Assembly: GCA_008360975.2 (NCBI GenBank)
Contig: CM039181.1
Coordinates: 5,130,380-5,194,379, forward strand
Source: Lichenostomus cassidix
Taxonomy: Eukaryota; Chordata; Aves; Passeriformes; Meliphagidae
Reading direction: 5' to 3'
Length of the DNA stretch: 64,000 nt
Of the stretch, positions 43,201 through 56,016 are shown one piece after another (position 1 is the first letter of the stretch; each line of letters begins with the position of its first letter). Below the pieces are notes generated by a model. The model was not told where the DNA came from, ran no database searches, and saw only the letters and a list, made by a program, of their open reading frames with translations. The position numbers were made by a program, and so were the translations under genes.

Positions 43201-46200
43201 TATATTCTGTGCATAAGTTACATATCTCTTTTTAAACTGATCTTGCTGTCAGCTCTGCTCTTGAAATATGCTTGTGAAGTTTGCAGAAACCCTATTGTTA
43301 GCTTTGAAATTTTTGTCCTTTTTTTCTGTCCGTGATATGTGTACTTGACTAGATTTATATGCATTGCATAGATGTCACTTATTCCTGTAGACTAGATTTC
43401 TGACAGGTCAGAACAAACTGAAGTTAAAGCATATAATTCACATTTTGTCCATACAGTTGTAACGTTGTCTGTAATGTTTCAGGAGTAAAGGACTGTAGAT
43501 TTGGCTTTCTGAGGAGGTTTGCTTTATAAAGCTGCTCCGGTACTGTACTAGTTGAAAAGGAGTGTGGAGAAGTCAGTCAGGTAAACTGAGAATTAAAAAT
43601 GCAGGTGCCCTTATGAAGTCTTCTGTGTAGCACTTTTCCGGGGATGTTTTGTTTCTCAACAAACATAGAGTGAACTTCTAACATGTTTCAATGATGAATA
43701 GCTTAAGAAATTATCAGATATGTGCATGTCAATTACACTAATGGTCTCTGCCTTTTGAAATGCCTGCAACCTTTCTAATGTATTTTTTTACATTAAAAAA
43801 AGATGTTTGGGTGGTTTTTTTATTAAACAAAGGAAATGTTTTACTCTTCAAAGTTAGAGTAATGAGACAAAGAAAGGGAAAGCATCCTTTTTTTTTTTGG
43901 TTCAAAATTAGAAATTTACCTGAAAATTTCATAATGGTGTCAAATTTGGTGTCTCCCCTCTCAGAGAGAAAATCTTTTATGCTTAGAGAAATAAATATTT
44001 AATTTGAGTGCTTAGAGGGCTGTAAGAGAAATACAGCACTAATCTGTATGTCGTGTACATATGTACGTACTTCTGTTGCAAAGCAAAGTCAAATTGATTA
44101 AATTTATATGGAATTGTTTTTAAATTGATAGGTCTTGCTCTAAGGATTAACTCTGTATTTTGTGTAGTCTTGAAAGACTTAACTTTTTAGAGCAGTTCAT
44201 TGATGGTGTTTTGCCATTAGGTGTCTGATGTTTTTTACAGCTTTGTCATTATTAGAAAACATTTAATAACATCATTTGAAAAGGAAGGTGATTCATGTAC
44301 TTTTTGAAGATTATAATTTAAACTGCAGATGCCTTGAGGCCTTTTTTCCTCAAACAGAGGAAAAACTCATTGCCAAAGTCATATCTGAGCGAAGTTCACG
44401 TAGAACATATTTTTTCTGATACTGTATAGATTTGAACGTGTCTTCGTTTGGTCTCAAGAAGCACAAAACTTCTCACCCACTCCTTCATAAGATCTTTATT
44501 TAAAACCAAGGTTTCCCTCTTACAGCTGTTAGCTTACGTGGTGCAGGTCTCTCTGAACACACTGATCGGTACTCTGAAGGCAGACTTTCTCCTTGAGAAA
44601 AGAAGGAAATGCGTGTGCTATAGTGACTACTTTTCCTGAATTGCTTCTTTGTTTTGGAGCTTTATCCATGAGGTTCTGCTCGATGGGCTTCACCGGCTCT
44701 TTGCTGCTGAAAGAGGCTGTCCCGCTCCTGGCTGCATGCTACTATAATTCCTCTTTTGCTGGTTCAGTGCTTGCCTGATTGGTAAATCAACTCTGCTCAG
44801 AAAGCTGACAGAACCCATTCTCTTGCTGGGTTAGCTTTTTGTTGGGTTACCAGCTGAGTGGGCTCGTCAAAGGCTAGGATGAGTCCGAGGGTGTTGCGAA
44901 ACACTTGGAGGAACGTGTTGTTGGAGATGATACTGGTGGGAAAAGACAGAGTTGCTCATTTTTCTTCCTCTCTTCCCCCATTGGGATTGATAGCTCCCCC
45001 AGTTTTGTAGAGCCTTGTTTTTGTGTCTCAGTCATCCTGTGTGATTCTGCCAGCCCCAGCTGTTATCTAGTGGGGTCCAAGGGGATCAAGGCATTTCCAG
45101 TGCAGCTGCAGGAGTGCAACCCTGGGGCATCTTCTGTTTGCAGGGGTAGGAGAAGCTCCTATATCTGTCTTGGAGATGGAGGACAAGCTATGGTGATGCT
45201 CATCTCAGGGAACTTGCAAAGAGGCTGTTAAAAATGGTGCCAGACCAAAGCACCACTGACCAGACAAGGATTTGTTGATTCAGTTCAGGACCCTGAATGT
45301 TTCTAACTACAAGGCTTTAATTTGCTGCAAAGAGAAGCTCTCCACCAAAGAACTCCCAAGCTGACTTTCTGGCTTTCGTTATGTATAAGCCTTAAATTCT
45401 TCATGTGGCAATTTGGTGTATCTTAGGGAAGTGTTTTAGACCTCAAGGGAAAGCTAATGTGTTTAATCTTACTTTTCCTTGGCTCAGCCATGTTTCCTCA
45501 GAAATAAGATAGAAGCCTCAACTTCAGTCCAATGAGCTCTGTCCCCTCTGCCAAAGAATTAAGTAACTTGAAGTGACTTCAAACTTTTCTAACAATACAA
45601 AAGCTGAAACAGTTTTGGTTAAACTGAAAAGAAACTAGTTATAATGAGGGTGCTAGACAAGCACTTGTGTAACTGGGTGTCTGTTTCCAATCCTTTTATA
45701 TTCTTCATTTGGACAAACAATTTTTTTCTCTTGGTTCCCATCTGTGAAGTGGGAAGACTTATTAATATATATTAAAGTTAGATGTATTCTACCATAATAA
45801 GCACTGAAGAGTTGCAAGTATTCAAATTGCTTCAATTTTTGAAACTGTGTAATAACATGTAGAATTGTGTGCAAGTTTTTTCTCTTTATAGTTTTCTTGA
45901 AGAACTGGCTTCATTTGAAGTGTGTGTGCTTTGAAAGTTAACACTCCTTTCCTTGAGATCTGTAATTTTGTAAGTTTTCTTCACTTGTTCTGCAATAAAA
46001 CGTAGTAGATGTTTTAGCATTTGCTTTCTGACAGAGTAACTAGGACAAGAGAAAAAATATTGTCCAATAAAGATCTGTAAGAGAACTGAATGGTACACAG
46101 TTCTGCTTTTTAAGTTTGAAGTCCACCAAGATGCTAGTGAGTTCCTAAACAGTTATTAAATGGTAATAGTTCTAATTTCTAAAGTACAAATTAATTATTA

Positions 46201-49200
46201 CCTTTTCAATGTTAGTTAAAAGATGCAGAGGTTCAGTAATTTAAACACTACCTCTAATTTTCTGTAATACTATAGTTGACTTACATTTTTGGTATAATTG
46301 TTTTTGTTTTGGCCATTCTTGACTGCAAATGAAGGCACTGTAAGTATTTGTGTAATTTAACTGAACTTTTAATTAGCTAGTTAATTTATAGTGATTTTAT
46401 ATTCAAAAATGTCATTTGTTGATGCTCATGTAGGAGTTCAGTATCTTCCTTTCCTTTTGTTATGTTTAATACATGTATTGTTTGACTGAAGAATTCAAAT
46501 GTTTTCAGAAGGCTCTGTTTTGTGACTTATGTATCTACAAACTAGAGAGGTAAGAGGAATCTGATTGGGGGACTGCTGCTTGGCACACTTATTTTCTGTA
46601 TATACCTACCACATACTACAGTGCAGAATGTGAATTATATTATTTTTATTTTAATCTTATCTTAATCTGTTGATAATGATGAGTTGTCTTAGAGCAACAC
46701 AATGGCAGTAAAATGGCTTAAGCTTTACAGTGGAGGATCACTCTGTTAACTGCCAGTAGGCAAAATCCCATTAATTTTGTTTTCATTCTTCATTTGTGGT
46801 TTCTAGCTTTCCTTGTTGTGGATAGTTTTCATATTCATTAGCAGATTTTTTTTACGATCGGTGCAGTTTCCGTGCACTTTCTGCATCATCTTTTGAAAGA
46901 TCATGCAATAATACAGTGTCTCCATTCTGTTCCCATGACAGTTTGCACAAGTTGAAGATGAGCTAATACTCTTCAAGTAAATATTTGTACTCTCCCTACA
47001 TTACTGTAAAATAAAATACCATTGTCTCAAAACAACTCAGAGTGTATCAGTAAAGATTTCCATGGGTACAATGTACATACTTAAAACCATAAACATGCTC
47101 AAATTTTACCTTTGTCTCATTGCTCAAGTATGGAAATTCAATTAACAGCATTGCTATGGCTTTATTATCAACATATGAGAGATATTTTAATGAAATATAT
47201 AGTTTTTAAAATAGTTAAGCTATTTTTCATTTTGTCAGTCCTTTCTAATGTATAATAACATTAGCTTATGAATACACAGAGCTAACAATCTATGGAGTAT
47301 GAATTGTCTTGAGATGTCTGCTGTGTGGTGGTAATGTGGATTTATGTGGCTGGTTACCCTCCTCAGGTCAATTCTGCTTTTGAATGGAATTAATATTTAA
47401 TACTGTTTTCTCCATTACTTCAGGATTAACTAAAGTAGACTTTAAAATTGGTGTTTCTTTTTGAAAATACTGAGTTCATTGTTGCTCAGGCAGGCATAAA
47501 TGCTGATGTATGTGCCACAAAAGCAAGAAAGCTTTTTTTTTAAAAAAACCCCCTAAAAACCTTCCCACATTATTCTGTCTTAAAAGCCAATTGGAATAAG
47601 TATGATTGTTCTAGATTTTTAATATATTGTGGTATGAAGTCTATTTATTTTCATCTGAAACTGTCAGCTAGCCTGGGAAATTAATTTCATAAATTTAATT
47701 GTGTTTGTTCCATTTACATTAATACTTTATTCACTTAAAGGCTCTTAAAGCACTGTTCATGAAAATGAGTGCAAAGAAAGGTGACTCTCTGAGAAATGGA
47801 ATCTTTGATATTGAAGATATGGGATTGATCTGATCTGTCATTCTTGCCACTTATCAGGCAGTATTTTCTGAAGAGAGTGACATTTTCAGTTTGGGATATT
47901 GATGGTTGACTGCCAATAAACAAAGGCCAAATCAGATAAATGAAGAGCAACCAAAGAAATTGCTGTCTTGTTACCCAATAGTACTTGTAAAACGTCTCGT
48001 TGTCTTGCTCAACATACAGATTTTTAGTTTTGTTTCAATAACAAAAATATTTGGATCTTTTCACCGAAGGATTACATCATGCTGTTGACTTGCAAAACTT
48101 GGTGTTAAGAACAAGCAGATGAGAAATGAGGTGCTGCAAGTCAGCACAGGGCTTTTGGGGTACTGCTGGGCACACCTCTGAGGTGCACAGTGCTGTGTGG
48201 AGCAGCGTGGAACAACAGCAAACCCAAGGGAGCTGTGCTAACAAGGCACTGTGCTCAGGCAAATATTGCCAGTCCACCTCTCAGCACAGTGCTATCCTTA
48301 TTTCATGAGGGTGTGCTGTGTTGGCATATCAGAGCCTCAAGCCCACTCTGTCCTAGGTATTTCTCTGTGCTCTATTGCTTATGTAACAGAGGACCAAAAT
48401 CACATCAAGAAAACTGGTGCACACTTGTAGTCTCTTCATTCTCAAGTTAAGTTCTGCCTACAGCATTTGTCTGCCCAGAGGACACAACAGTGTGAGGGAA
48501 AGGTGAGCAGCAACTTGCTGTGCTCTCTTGTGTGAGCAGCTAGGACATCTCAGGGCATCCCTTTGCATCTCCTAACACTGCAGTGAAGTGTGCTGCTCTG
48601 ATGGAGTGAGTGCCACAGAAGTAATTTAAAATGCTGTTCTTATTCTTGCTGAGAACAAACGGGACAGCTGTAATATTGAGTGATTGGACTGATGTCCTTG
48701 CTGAAAAGTGCTTATTAACATTGAACTGAGTGAAAGCAGATGCCTTGGCTGTGCCTTATACCTTCAGCATGGTCAGCTTGAAACATCATGTAACTGAAGG
48801 CTTTAGGCATGACCTAGGGCTAGGAGTAGCATTTGAGTAGATCAGAATTTGCAGAAGCAAAGAAACGACTCTTAAGTGTTTCTGCAAATGTTCATCCTAA
48901 CTTTTATATTTTACCAGTAAGGGCAGATTCCAGTTTCCCTTTGTTTTTTGGAATTGGTGTATCAGGTAGTGTTGCTGGTGAGAATATACTGTGCATTCTG
49001 TTTCCTAGTTCTTATTTGACTGTGGAAGTAAAGTTATTGTCTAATGAAAAAACACAAACCCTCCACTTTAGAGAAGAATAAACTTTTTTAACTCCTAGTT
49101 AGTTCTGATACTGAATAGATTTATTACTGTAAGAGAGAACAAAATCTGGTATATTAATGAAAGGAAGGCATCACTGGTGCCATTGTTTAACCTCTCAATG

Positions 49201-52200
49201 TTAGGTGCCACTACTTTTTCTTATGAAGGTGCCTTGCATACAAGTGGTTGTTTCCCAAAGGTAGTTCCTTATATTAAGGAATAGATCTGAGATTTCTTTA
49301 CAATCCTGTTTGCTTATTGCACATTAGTGCTCTTGTGCCTTTTTCCTTCCCCCCAGTGTGTGCATGTCAATGCTTGTGTCTAGTTGGCCGAATCTTTGTT
49401 TTTCATAGGGTTGCACTGTGTCTAATTCTCTTTTTTTCTTTGGTGTCTGAAACAGTCATGCTATGTGGGAACTGGAACAATGAAATGAGACAAAATAATG
49501 AAAAAGTGGTAAAACATGGGGAAGTAAAGCTTTAGCCTTTAATTATAATCAGTGAAATGATTTTAAGCAGACATCTTGTTTGTCTGGACTAAACTTACAT
49601 GGAACAGACACAGGTAATTCACACCATGTGATTAAGAGTGAACTGCAATGCATTCCTTACTGCTTTTGGTACACGTGTGCTGAGAATGGAAGTGAATGCA
49701 TCCCTGCAGTGTGTGATGTCAGTTCTCAATGCACACTGCATGGAAAATTCCCAGGGAGCTGCTATTGGACCATAGAGCAGCTTGGAGTGGTAAAGCCTCT
49801 ATTTGCAGCTTTCCACTCTGTTCCAGGGCAAGACTAGTAAACTATAACATGATTTTCATGACACATTATTAAATGCTTTAAATAATCTATTTTTTCTGGG
49901 TTTTTTTTCTTGCACAGCTAATGGGAAATTTGGAGATAGATATAGCAAATAAATGTTTTATATAAATGTGTTGGTTATCCTAGTATAATAAAATTCTGTT
50001 TCTTATGCCAATCTGAGGAAGCTGGATGAACATCTTTCTGGTATGAATGTATGCATTGCACTGAGCCTCTGAGAAATTCATCAGCTTTCTATGAAGCTTG
50101 TGCACCATGATACTTTGGAACAAGGTTTTTGTTAAGTAATGTGCTCTATGCCTTAGTATGCTTGCCATGTGTTTAGAAGAAAAACTGTAAATCTCTAAAT
50201 GATCATTGTTGGAAACATACTGACTAGATGCCAAGAGGATGGAAGTAAAGTAGATACTTCCTTTCTAAAGCTGTACCAGACACAAAGTAACTGAATGGAA
50301 CTTCTGGTTTTCAGGTGTCTGAAAAATTGGAACTGAGATCAGAAGGTTTGTCTGTTCACGTGGGTTATCTACAAAGGGATTAAACAGCCTACTGTGGAAG
50401 AGAGAGTCTTGTAGGTGAAAAGCTGGATGGAGAGAGATCAGGAAAGTAAAGACAATGAAGAAGAAAATGGTTCTCAAAACAAAGAGAATATTGGAGAATA
50501 TTAGAGAGAATACATGGAGAATATTGATTTGTACTAAAAGAGTGTGAAGTTTTAAATGTGAACATTAATTTGTGGCTGAAAAAAGCCTCTGTGCTAAAAT
50601 GTCTGTTGCAATGACCAGTCACTCTGAAGTGATGAGAGGAAGATCCAAATTCTAATGCAGCCAGTAGGCTGGGTGATCCTTGCTGATAAAAATGCATGGT
50701 TGAGTTTTTGGTTGGATGGAAACTACTTTGTGGTGTGCAGAACATAAGGAGTGATGATCAACATTAATTTAAATTTAAAATGTAACTTTCAGTGTCTTTC
50801 TCTGAATGGAATCTAACCTGAATCAGCTGCACCAAGTCCAATTTTAATGATTGCATTTTCTGAAGATAAATCCACAGTTTGAGGTTGTTTTATGTAACTC
50901 TTTGGCTTGAATTGCTAAAGAAAAAAGAAGTCTTTTTAAAGAAAGCTGGCTCTGGGTGTATTTAAATTGATGTACAACAAATTACATTGTAGGGTTGGGG
51001 AGTTCTCACTCTTCAGATAGTTTGATTCTTTCTTTTTAGTATTTTCAGTTTTACTTAGTTTTCATAGTCAGCGCTAGGTAATGTAAACAAACTTTTCTCC
51101 TGTAATTGAATTGTAAGAAAATAGCTTAATAGTTCACATTCAGTGAAATGTCGAACTCATTAAAGGCTCTGTAGAGATCATTGACCTCTAAATCTTTATC
51201 TAGGAGACACTTCTGGTAAAAGATTGTTCTTCTGTCAAGTATTTACTGCTTTTTGCTAATTTTCAAAGAAAAACCTCTCTGGCACTTTTAGCTTATGTTA
51301 GTCGAGGTTGTAAGGAAAAGGAAAGCTTTATTATCACTTTCAAGCCAGAAAAGCAACACCTGTTAAGTGTTATTTGTACTCCAAAAAGTCTGGCAGGTAT
51401 GAAGCAAATTTCAAGTCCTTGCCAGCTCCTAAAATATTTAGAGAAATGGACAGTTCTGCCTTTTTTAAAAGAAAAACAGGTGCATTCATAGTTCAGGGTA
51501 TAGACTATATTGTTCATGGAGGAAGCACTATTAAATCTGAAGACTGAAAAAACCTATTAGTATCTCTAAACACTTGGAAAAGGTTGTGCTGTAATTCATG
51601 CTGACTTTATCTATTTATTCCCTAATATCAGGAGCAGGGAGCAGAACTCAAGATAATCTTGTCAATGTCTGAGGGTTTTAACCAGACCCTTGTGTTCAGG
51701 TCATGTTACATTCTGTTCTGGGCTCGTAATTCTTAGATACTTTGCTGTAGAGTAAGAGGTCATAAGTGGGGGAGATAAAGGGTATCTTTACATAAAAAGT
51801 AAGCTGGAGGTGAACATTCCCCTGAGATGTGTGGGCTTGAGCTCCCACAACCTGAATAAGCGCTGCTGCTATCTGGGGTGGAAAAACAAAATAACTTCTC
51901 CCCTTGTGAGTACTTTCAGTGCCCAGCTCTCTGTCAGTGTGGCAGCTGTGCCTGACTCCTGGCTGAGCTGCCAGGGCATGTGCCACATGCTGGGTGGGAG
52001 CAGAATTAGGGGTGCTTCTGGAATTTTTGGGGTGCTAGCTAAATGTAGGTACTTCTGAGGTTAGCTTTCTTCTGAATTTAAGTAGGTTTTAGGGACCAGC
52101 ATCTTTAATTGGATATTGCCCTAATAGCCATATATAGATGAACTTTTGTATTCTTCCGTGTTCTTGCAGTTTCTTTTCTCCTGTTTAGATGGGTTTTATA

Positions 52201-54232
52201 TGCTTTAATCTGTGGCCATCGTCATTTGTCCTGTCACTGGCCACTACTGAGCAATGTCTGTTACCTTTCCCCTTCCATCAAGGGAATTTGCATACATTGA
52301 TATTTACTCATATTGATAAGGTTGAAAGTTTACTCCCAAAGAATTAATTTTGTGTTTTTCACAATTAATGAACCATAATGTCTCCTGTAATATTTACCGG
52401 AATAGGAAATCAGTATTCATTTCCAGGGGACCTTTTGCAGTAGGTGTGCTGCTTCATGCTTTGTATTTTTCCTGTGCATTTATTTGAACATTCTTGTTTG
52501 AGTTAAGGGAATTTTGTCCACTGTGGAGAAGATGGTATTGTAAGAGCTACATATATGCACACTACACACACACTGATATATGGATAAAATCTTTTTTTCC
52601 ATATAATGGCAGTGGAACTGAATAGCACAGACTGTGAAGTCAAGGTTACCTCTAAAAGTGTTTGTGTGTAAAATTTAGACTAAAAGATATGGATTTGTGC
52701 TTTTGCAAATAATTTAGATTACTCTAAATAGCTTATAATAGAGCAAAAATGGTTCTGGTAACCTTCATCTGAACTCATCAAAATTTTAGATTAAAATCAG
52801 TATGTCAAATTATATGCAGAATAAAAATAATGGATGCAGATAGAATTCAGTCTAAGTGCTGATGTAACTCAACCCCCAAACTCTGTTTAGCTTTGTTCTT
52901 CACTATTTGAAGTTTCCACATGGTCTGGAAATTACTGTGCTTCATTAATTCCATCTGAAGAGGATTGAACAGTTAGATTTCTGTAGCTAGAAAAGTAACT
53001 TCTTGCTATGTTATGGGCTGCATGGATGCAGTTTTGACCAGCATGCCCCTCTGGACCTCTATAAGCAGCTGAGAATCCAATAAAGATCTCTAAATTATAG
53101 GTATTATCTGGTTGATTGAAGGAGCTTTTTCTGCTTAGTGCTCTGCCAGCCAGCCAATGTAACATCTGATATTTAGACTCATTATCTGTGTATCTGAAAC
53201 AGTTTGCTTGTATCATAGCTTAAATAGAAGTTAATGTAATCAGATACTCCATCTGCTTTTGAAACGAGCATGGTGAGCTAGAGATGAGCCAGTTTGCTCT
53301 CAGATTTCTTCAGAAATGAAGCATCTGTCTCTACTTGCTATTGACTGCAGATCTATTTGCCTTATACAAGTAAGGTATTTCAAAGCTATAGGAGCCGTCA
53401 TGTATTATTTTGTGTTGTGATTAGAAGATGTAAAAATTATTCAGCTTAATAAAAAGCTTGCTGAAAAATTCCTAGCAATGTCTGAAAATTACTGTGGGCA
53501 GCAGGAGGAATGACTCAGTTGAGAAGCGGATGAGTTGAAAAATGTCCTTGATTTTTATTTTTCATATTTTATTTTTCTTATAGGAGAACTATTTAGTGAG
53601 TTTAATTTTGAAGGCCATAAAGGCTTTATTTCAGGTACAGCTGCAGAGTCTCTGAATGCTACTGTGAGTATTAAGGCTACTTAGTAGAAGACTCCAGGAG
53701 GTCTTTAAAACCAGTCTGGGTAAGAAATTTTTTAACCCAGTTAGGTGGTAAAGTGTATTTGGTGTAAGCAGCCAATTAAAAGGTGTGTAAAGCAGGCTGA
53801 AGCGAAGTTTGCTGTTGCTGCAGTCTGTAAAAGCAGCAAACCAGACATGCAGTAACCCAAGAATAAGGGATTTGCAGCACTGGAGTTTTAAGGTTATCCT
53901 AACACTGGTTGCTGGTGCTAGAATGTGGGAGACAGCAAACTGCATTTCCTAATGTTGTTAGCAAAAAGTCATATTTTCAAATCATTCCTGACATCATTTT
54001 TCAATTGAAGTGGCAGAGTTTAAAAACAATCATTAGTGTCCTAATCAGTCCCCTCAGGCCAGGAAGTCATTGCGGGTTTGTTGTTGTTTGCCTCTAAATC
54101 TTTTTTTATCACTTGAGATACTTGAGAACAAGACAGATCTGATGGTGTCTACTGACAGTGTTACTCAGGATGTCGTAAGCTTTGCAGACTGTGTATTGCA
54201 TCAAATAGAAGTGCTGATAGTACTTGTCAGGC

Positions 54233-54309
54233 TTCACAATCTTTCTAAACAGCTCATCTTTATTAGGCAACATGATCTTTCTAAACAACTCATCTTTTTC
54301 AGACAACTG
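54233..54309. repeat. 36 bp tandem duplication
   Basis: ATCTTTCTAAACAGCTCATC at 54239 is repeated as ATCTTTCTAAACAACTCATC at 54275, and the flanking bases also align (TTAGGCAAC / TCAGACAAC). The copies are close to identical, suggesting a fairly recent event. Confidence 0.9.
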
Positions 54310-55609
54310 GAATAACCAGCTCGTGCTCTCTCGGTTGGAGTCTGCAGTCCATGCACTTTGTTGATGAGGAACGTTCAACACTTCTGGGTGTTGAGAAGGA
54401 GATGGAACTGCTGAAGACATACCAAAAAATTCCCCAATGAATTAAAAAATGCTTAGAGTGCAGATTGCCTAAAAGAGGTGGTTGAGCTAATATTAATGCT
54501 AGAGAAATTTGTTACATAAAAATAATACAATAAATGGTTTTCTTGTGAGACTTTGATGTAGGTAATTATGGAATTTAGAAAATGCTGTGAGAATGCATGC
54601 AAGAACCATTAGTGGGATTTTGTTTTGATCAGCCTCTAAAAAATAGAGGTATCTTCCCACTTCAGAGTGGTCCTCATGTGTCTCTCAAACTAGAAGGTGG
54701 GAATTTAGCTGAAAGTTTGTCCTTTTGATCTTCTCCTGCTTCACGGAAAACTGTGTTTGATGTGGTTTAGAAATGCAGCTTCCAAACTGTTTGGATTACG
54801 TGTTTTATAGTTACTTTTGTACTTCAGTGCATTACTGGAAAGCGTGTTTGGTAGGCAGATAATATATTGGTAGTGGCATAAAGTCATTCATCTGCCTGGT
54901 ACTTGCCTCAGCTGCTCCTATAGCTGGAGCTACAGATAACTGGTTTCAAGGAACTGATCAGACACTTCATCATGAATGCCTAAAGGAAGTCAGACTAAGA
55001 CCATTTTAATGATATGCTAAGAAAACCTTGGTTCACACATGACATCTAGTGCCAATCATGTGTCTCTTGGTCCTGGAAATGGGGTATATGGTTAAAGTTG
55101 AGGAGGTTTTTCAGGTGCAGGCAAGGATGTTCCCTGCAATCTAATTGGTGAGCAACTGGCAATTTATCTGTTAGGTCATGGTAGTTTTGAGTCTTAGTGA
55201 ATAATGATGTCCAGCAGTAGGGCCTGAGCAGGTCTAGTGACTTTCCATGTCCCTCTCTCCAGGTTACACAGTCCTCTTCCCTCTCATGGATTGCCTCTGA
55301 CAGTTGCCCAACTGTGCTGTAATCTGACTTGATAAACAGGCAAAAGACTGGCTGGGTTAGTTTCTGTCAGATCAGTGAATAAAAACAGGTTGTCTTGTAA
55401 CCAGACAAGCACCAGGGCGACTGCAGGGGAGGGGAGTGGGAGTGCTTGCTTGGAAGGGAGTGGGAAACCTTCCTGCTTCCAGTGGCTGCAAGCTCTGAGA
55501 TCACTGCAGGCTACGTCATGTAATTGCTTTGTAAGATTTGTCATTTTGTTCTGAACCTTAGTTTCTCTTCATTGGGTATGTGCTTATAATTCCATTAATT
55601 TCTGTCTTT

Positions 55610-56016
55610 TTTTCTTCCCTTCCAATGCCCTTTTTCTTTGAAACAAGTAACCAACATGTCTGTTCTGTGTATAACAGGCCCTTGCTCTACCTAACAGGAA
55701 ACTGCATTGGAAATGGAACTGAGATTCCTGTTGATTGTGGTCAGAAGACTTGGTTGGGATGACAGTAGATCTTAAAACCATTAATACGCAGTATTTCCTT
55801 AAAGATGGCTATTGAGAATTGACAAGAGTCTGTGTGGAAGTTGTCATTAGGGTATAGAGAAGCAGTTACTTGGTCATTTTGTTTCTCCCTTCCAATGCTC
55901 TCCCTCTCTGAACCAAATAACTAATATGTGTTTCCTTGTGTGTTTAGGGCCCATACTGCTGTTCTAGACTGTGCATTATAACCAGAACTGAAATTCATGT
56001 TGGCTGTGGTCAGTTA
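55610..56016 (+). repeat. Diverged direct duplication, two ~130 bp copies ~268 bp apart
   Basis: Copy 1 (about 55615-55745) and copy 2 (about 55883-56016) share colinear blocks: CCCTTCCAATGCCCT / CCCTTCCAATGCTCT, GAAACAAGTAACCAACATGT / GAACCAAATAACTAATATGT, GGAACTGAGATTCCTGTTGA / AGAACTGAAATTCATGTTGG, and TGTGGTCAG in both. They are separated by about 135 bases of other sequence. This is either an old segmental duplication or two copies of an unnamed dispersed repeat. Confidence 0.8.
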
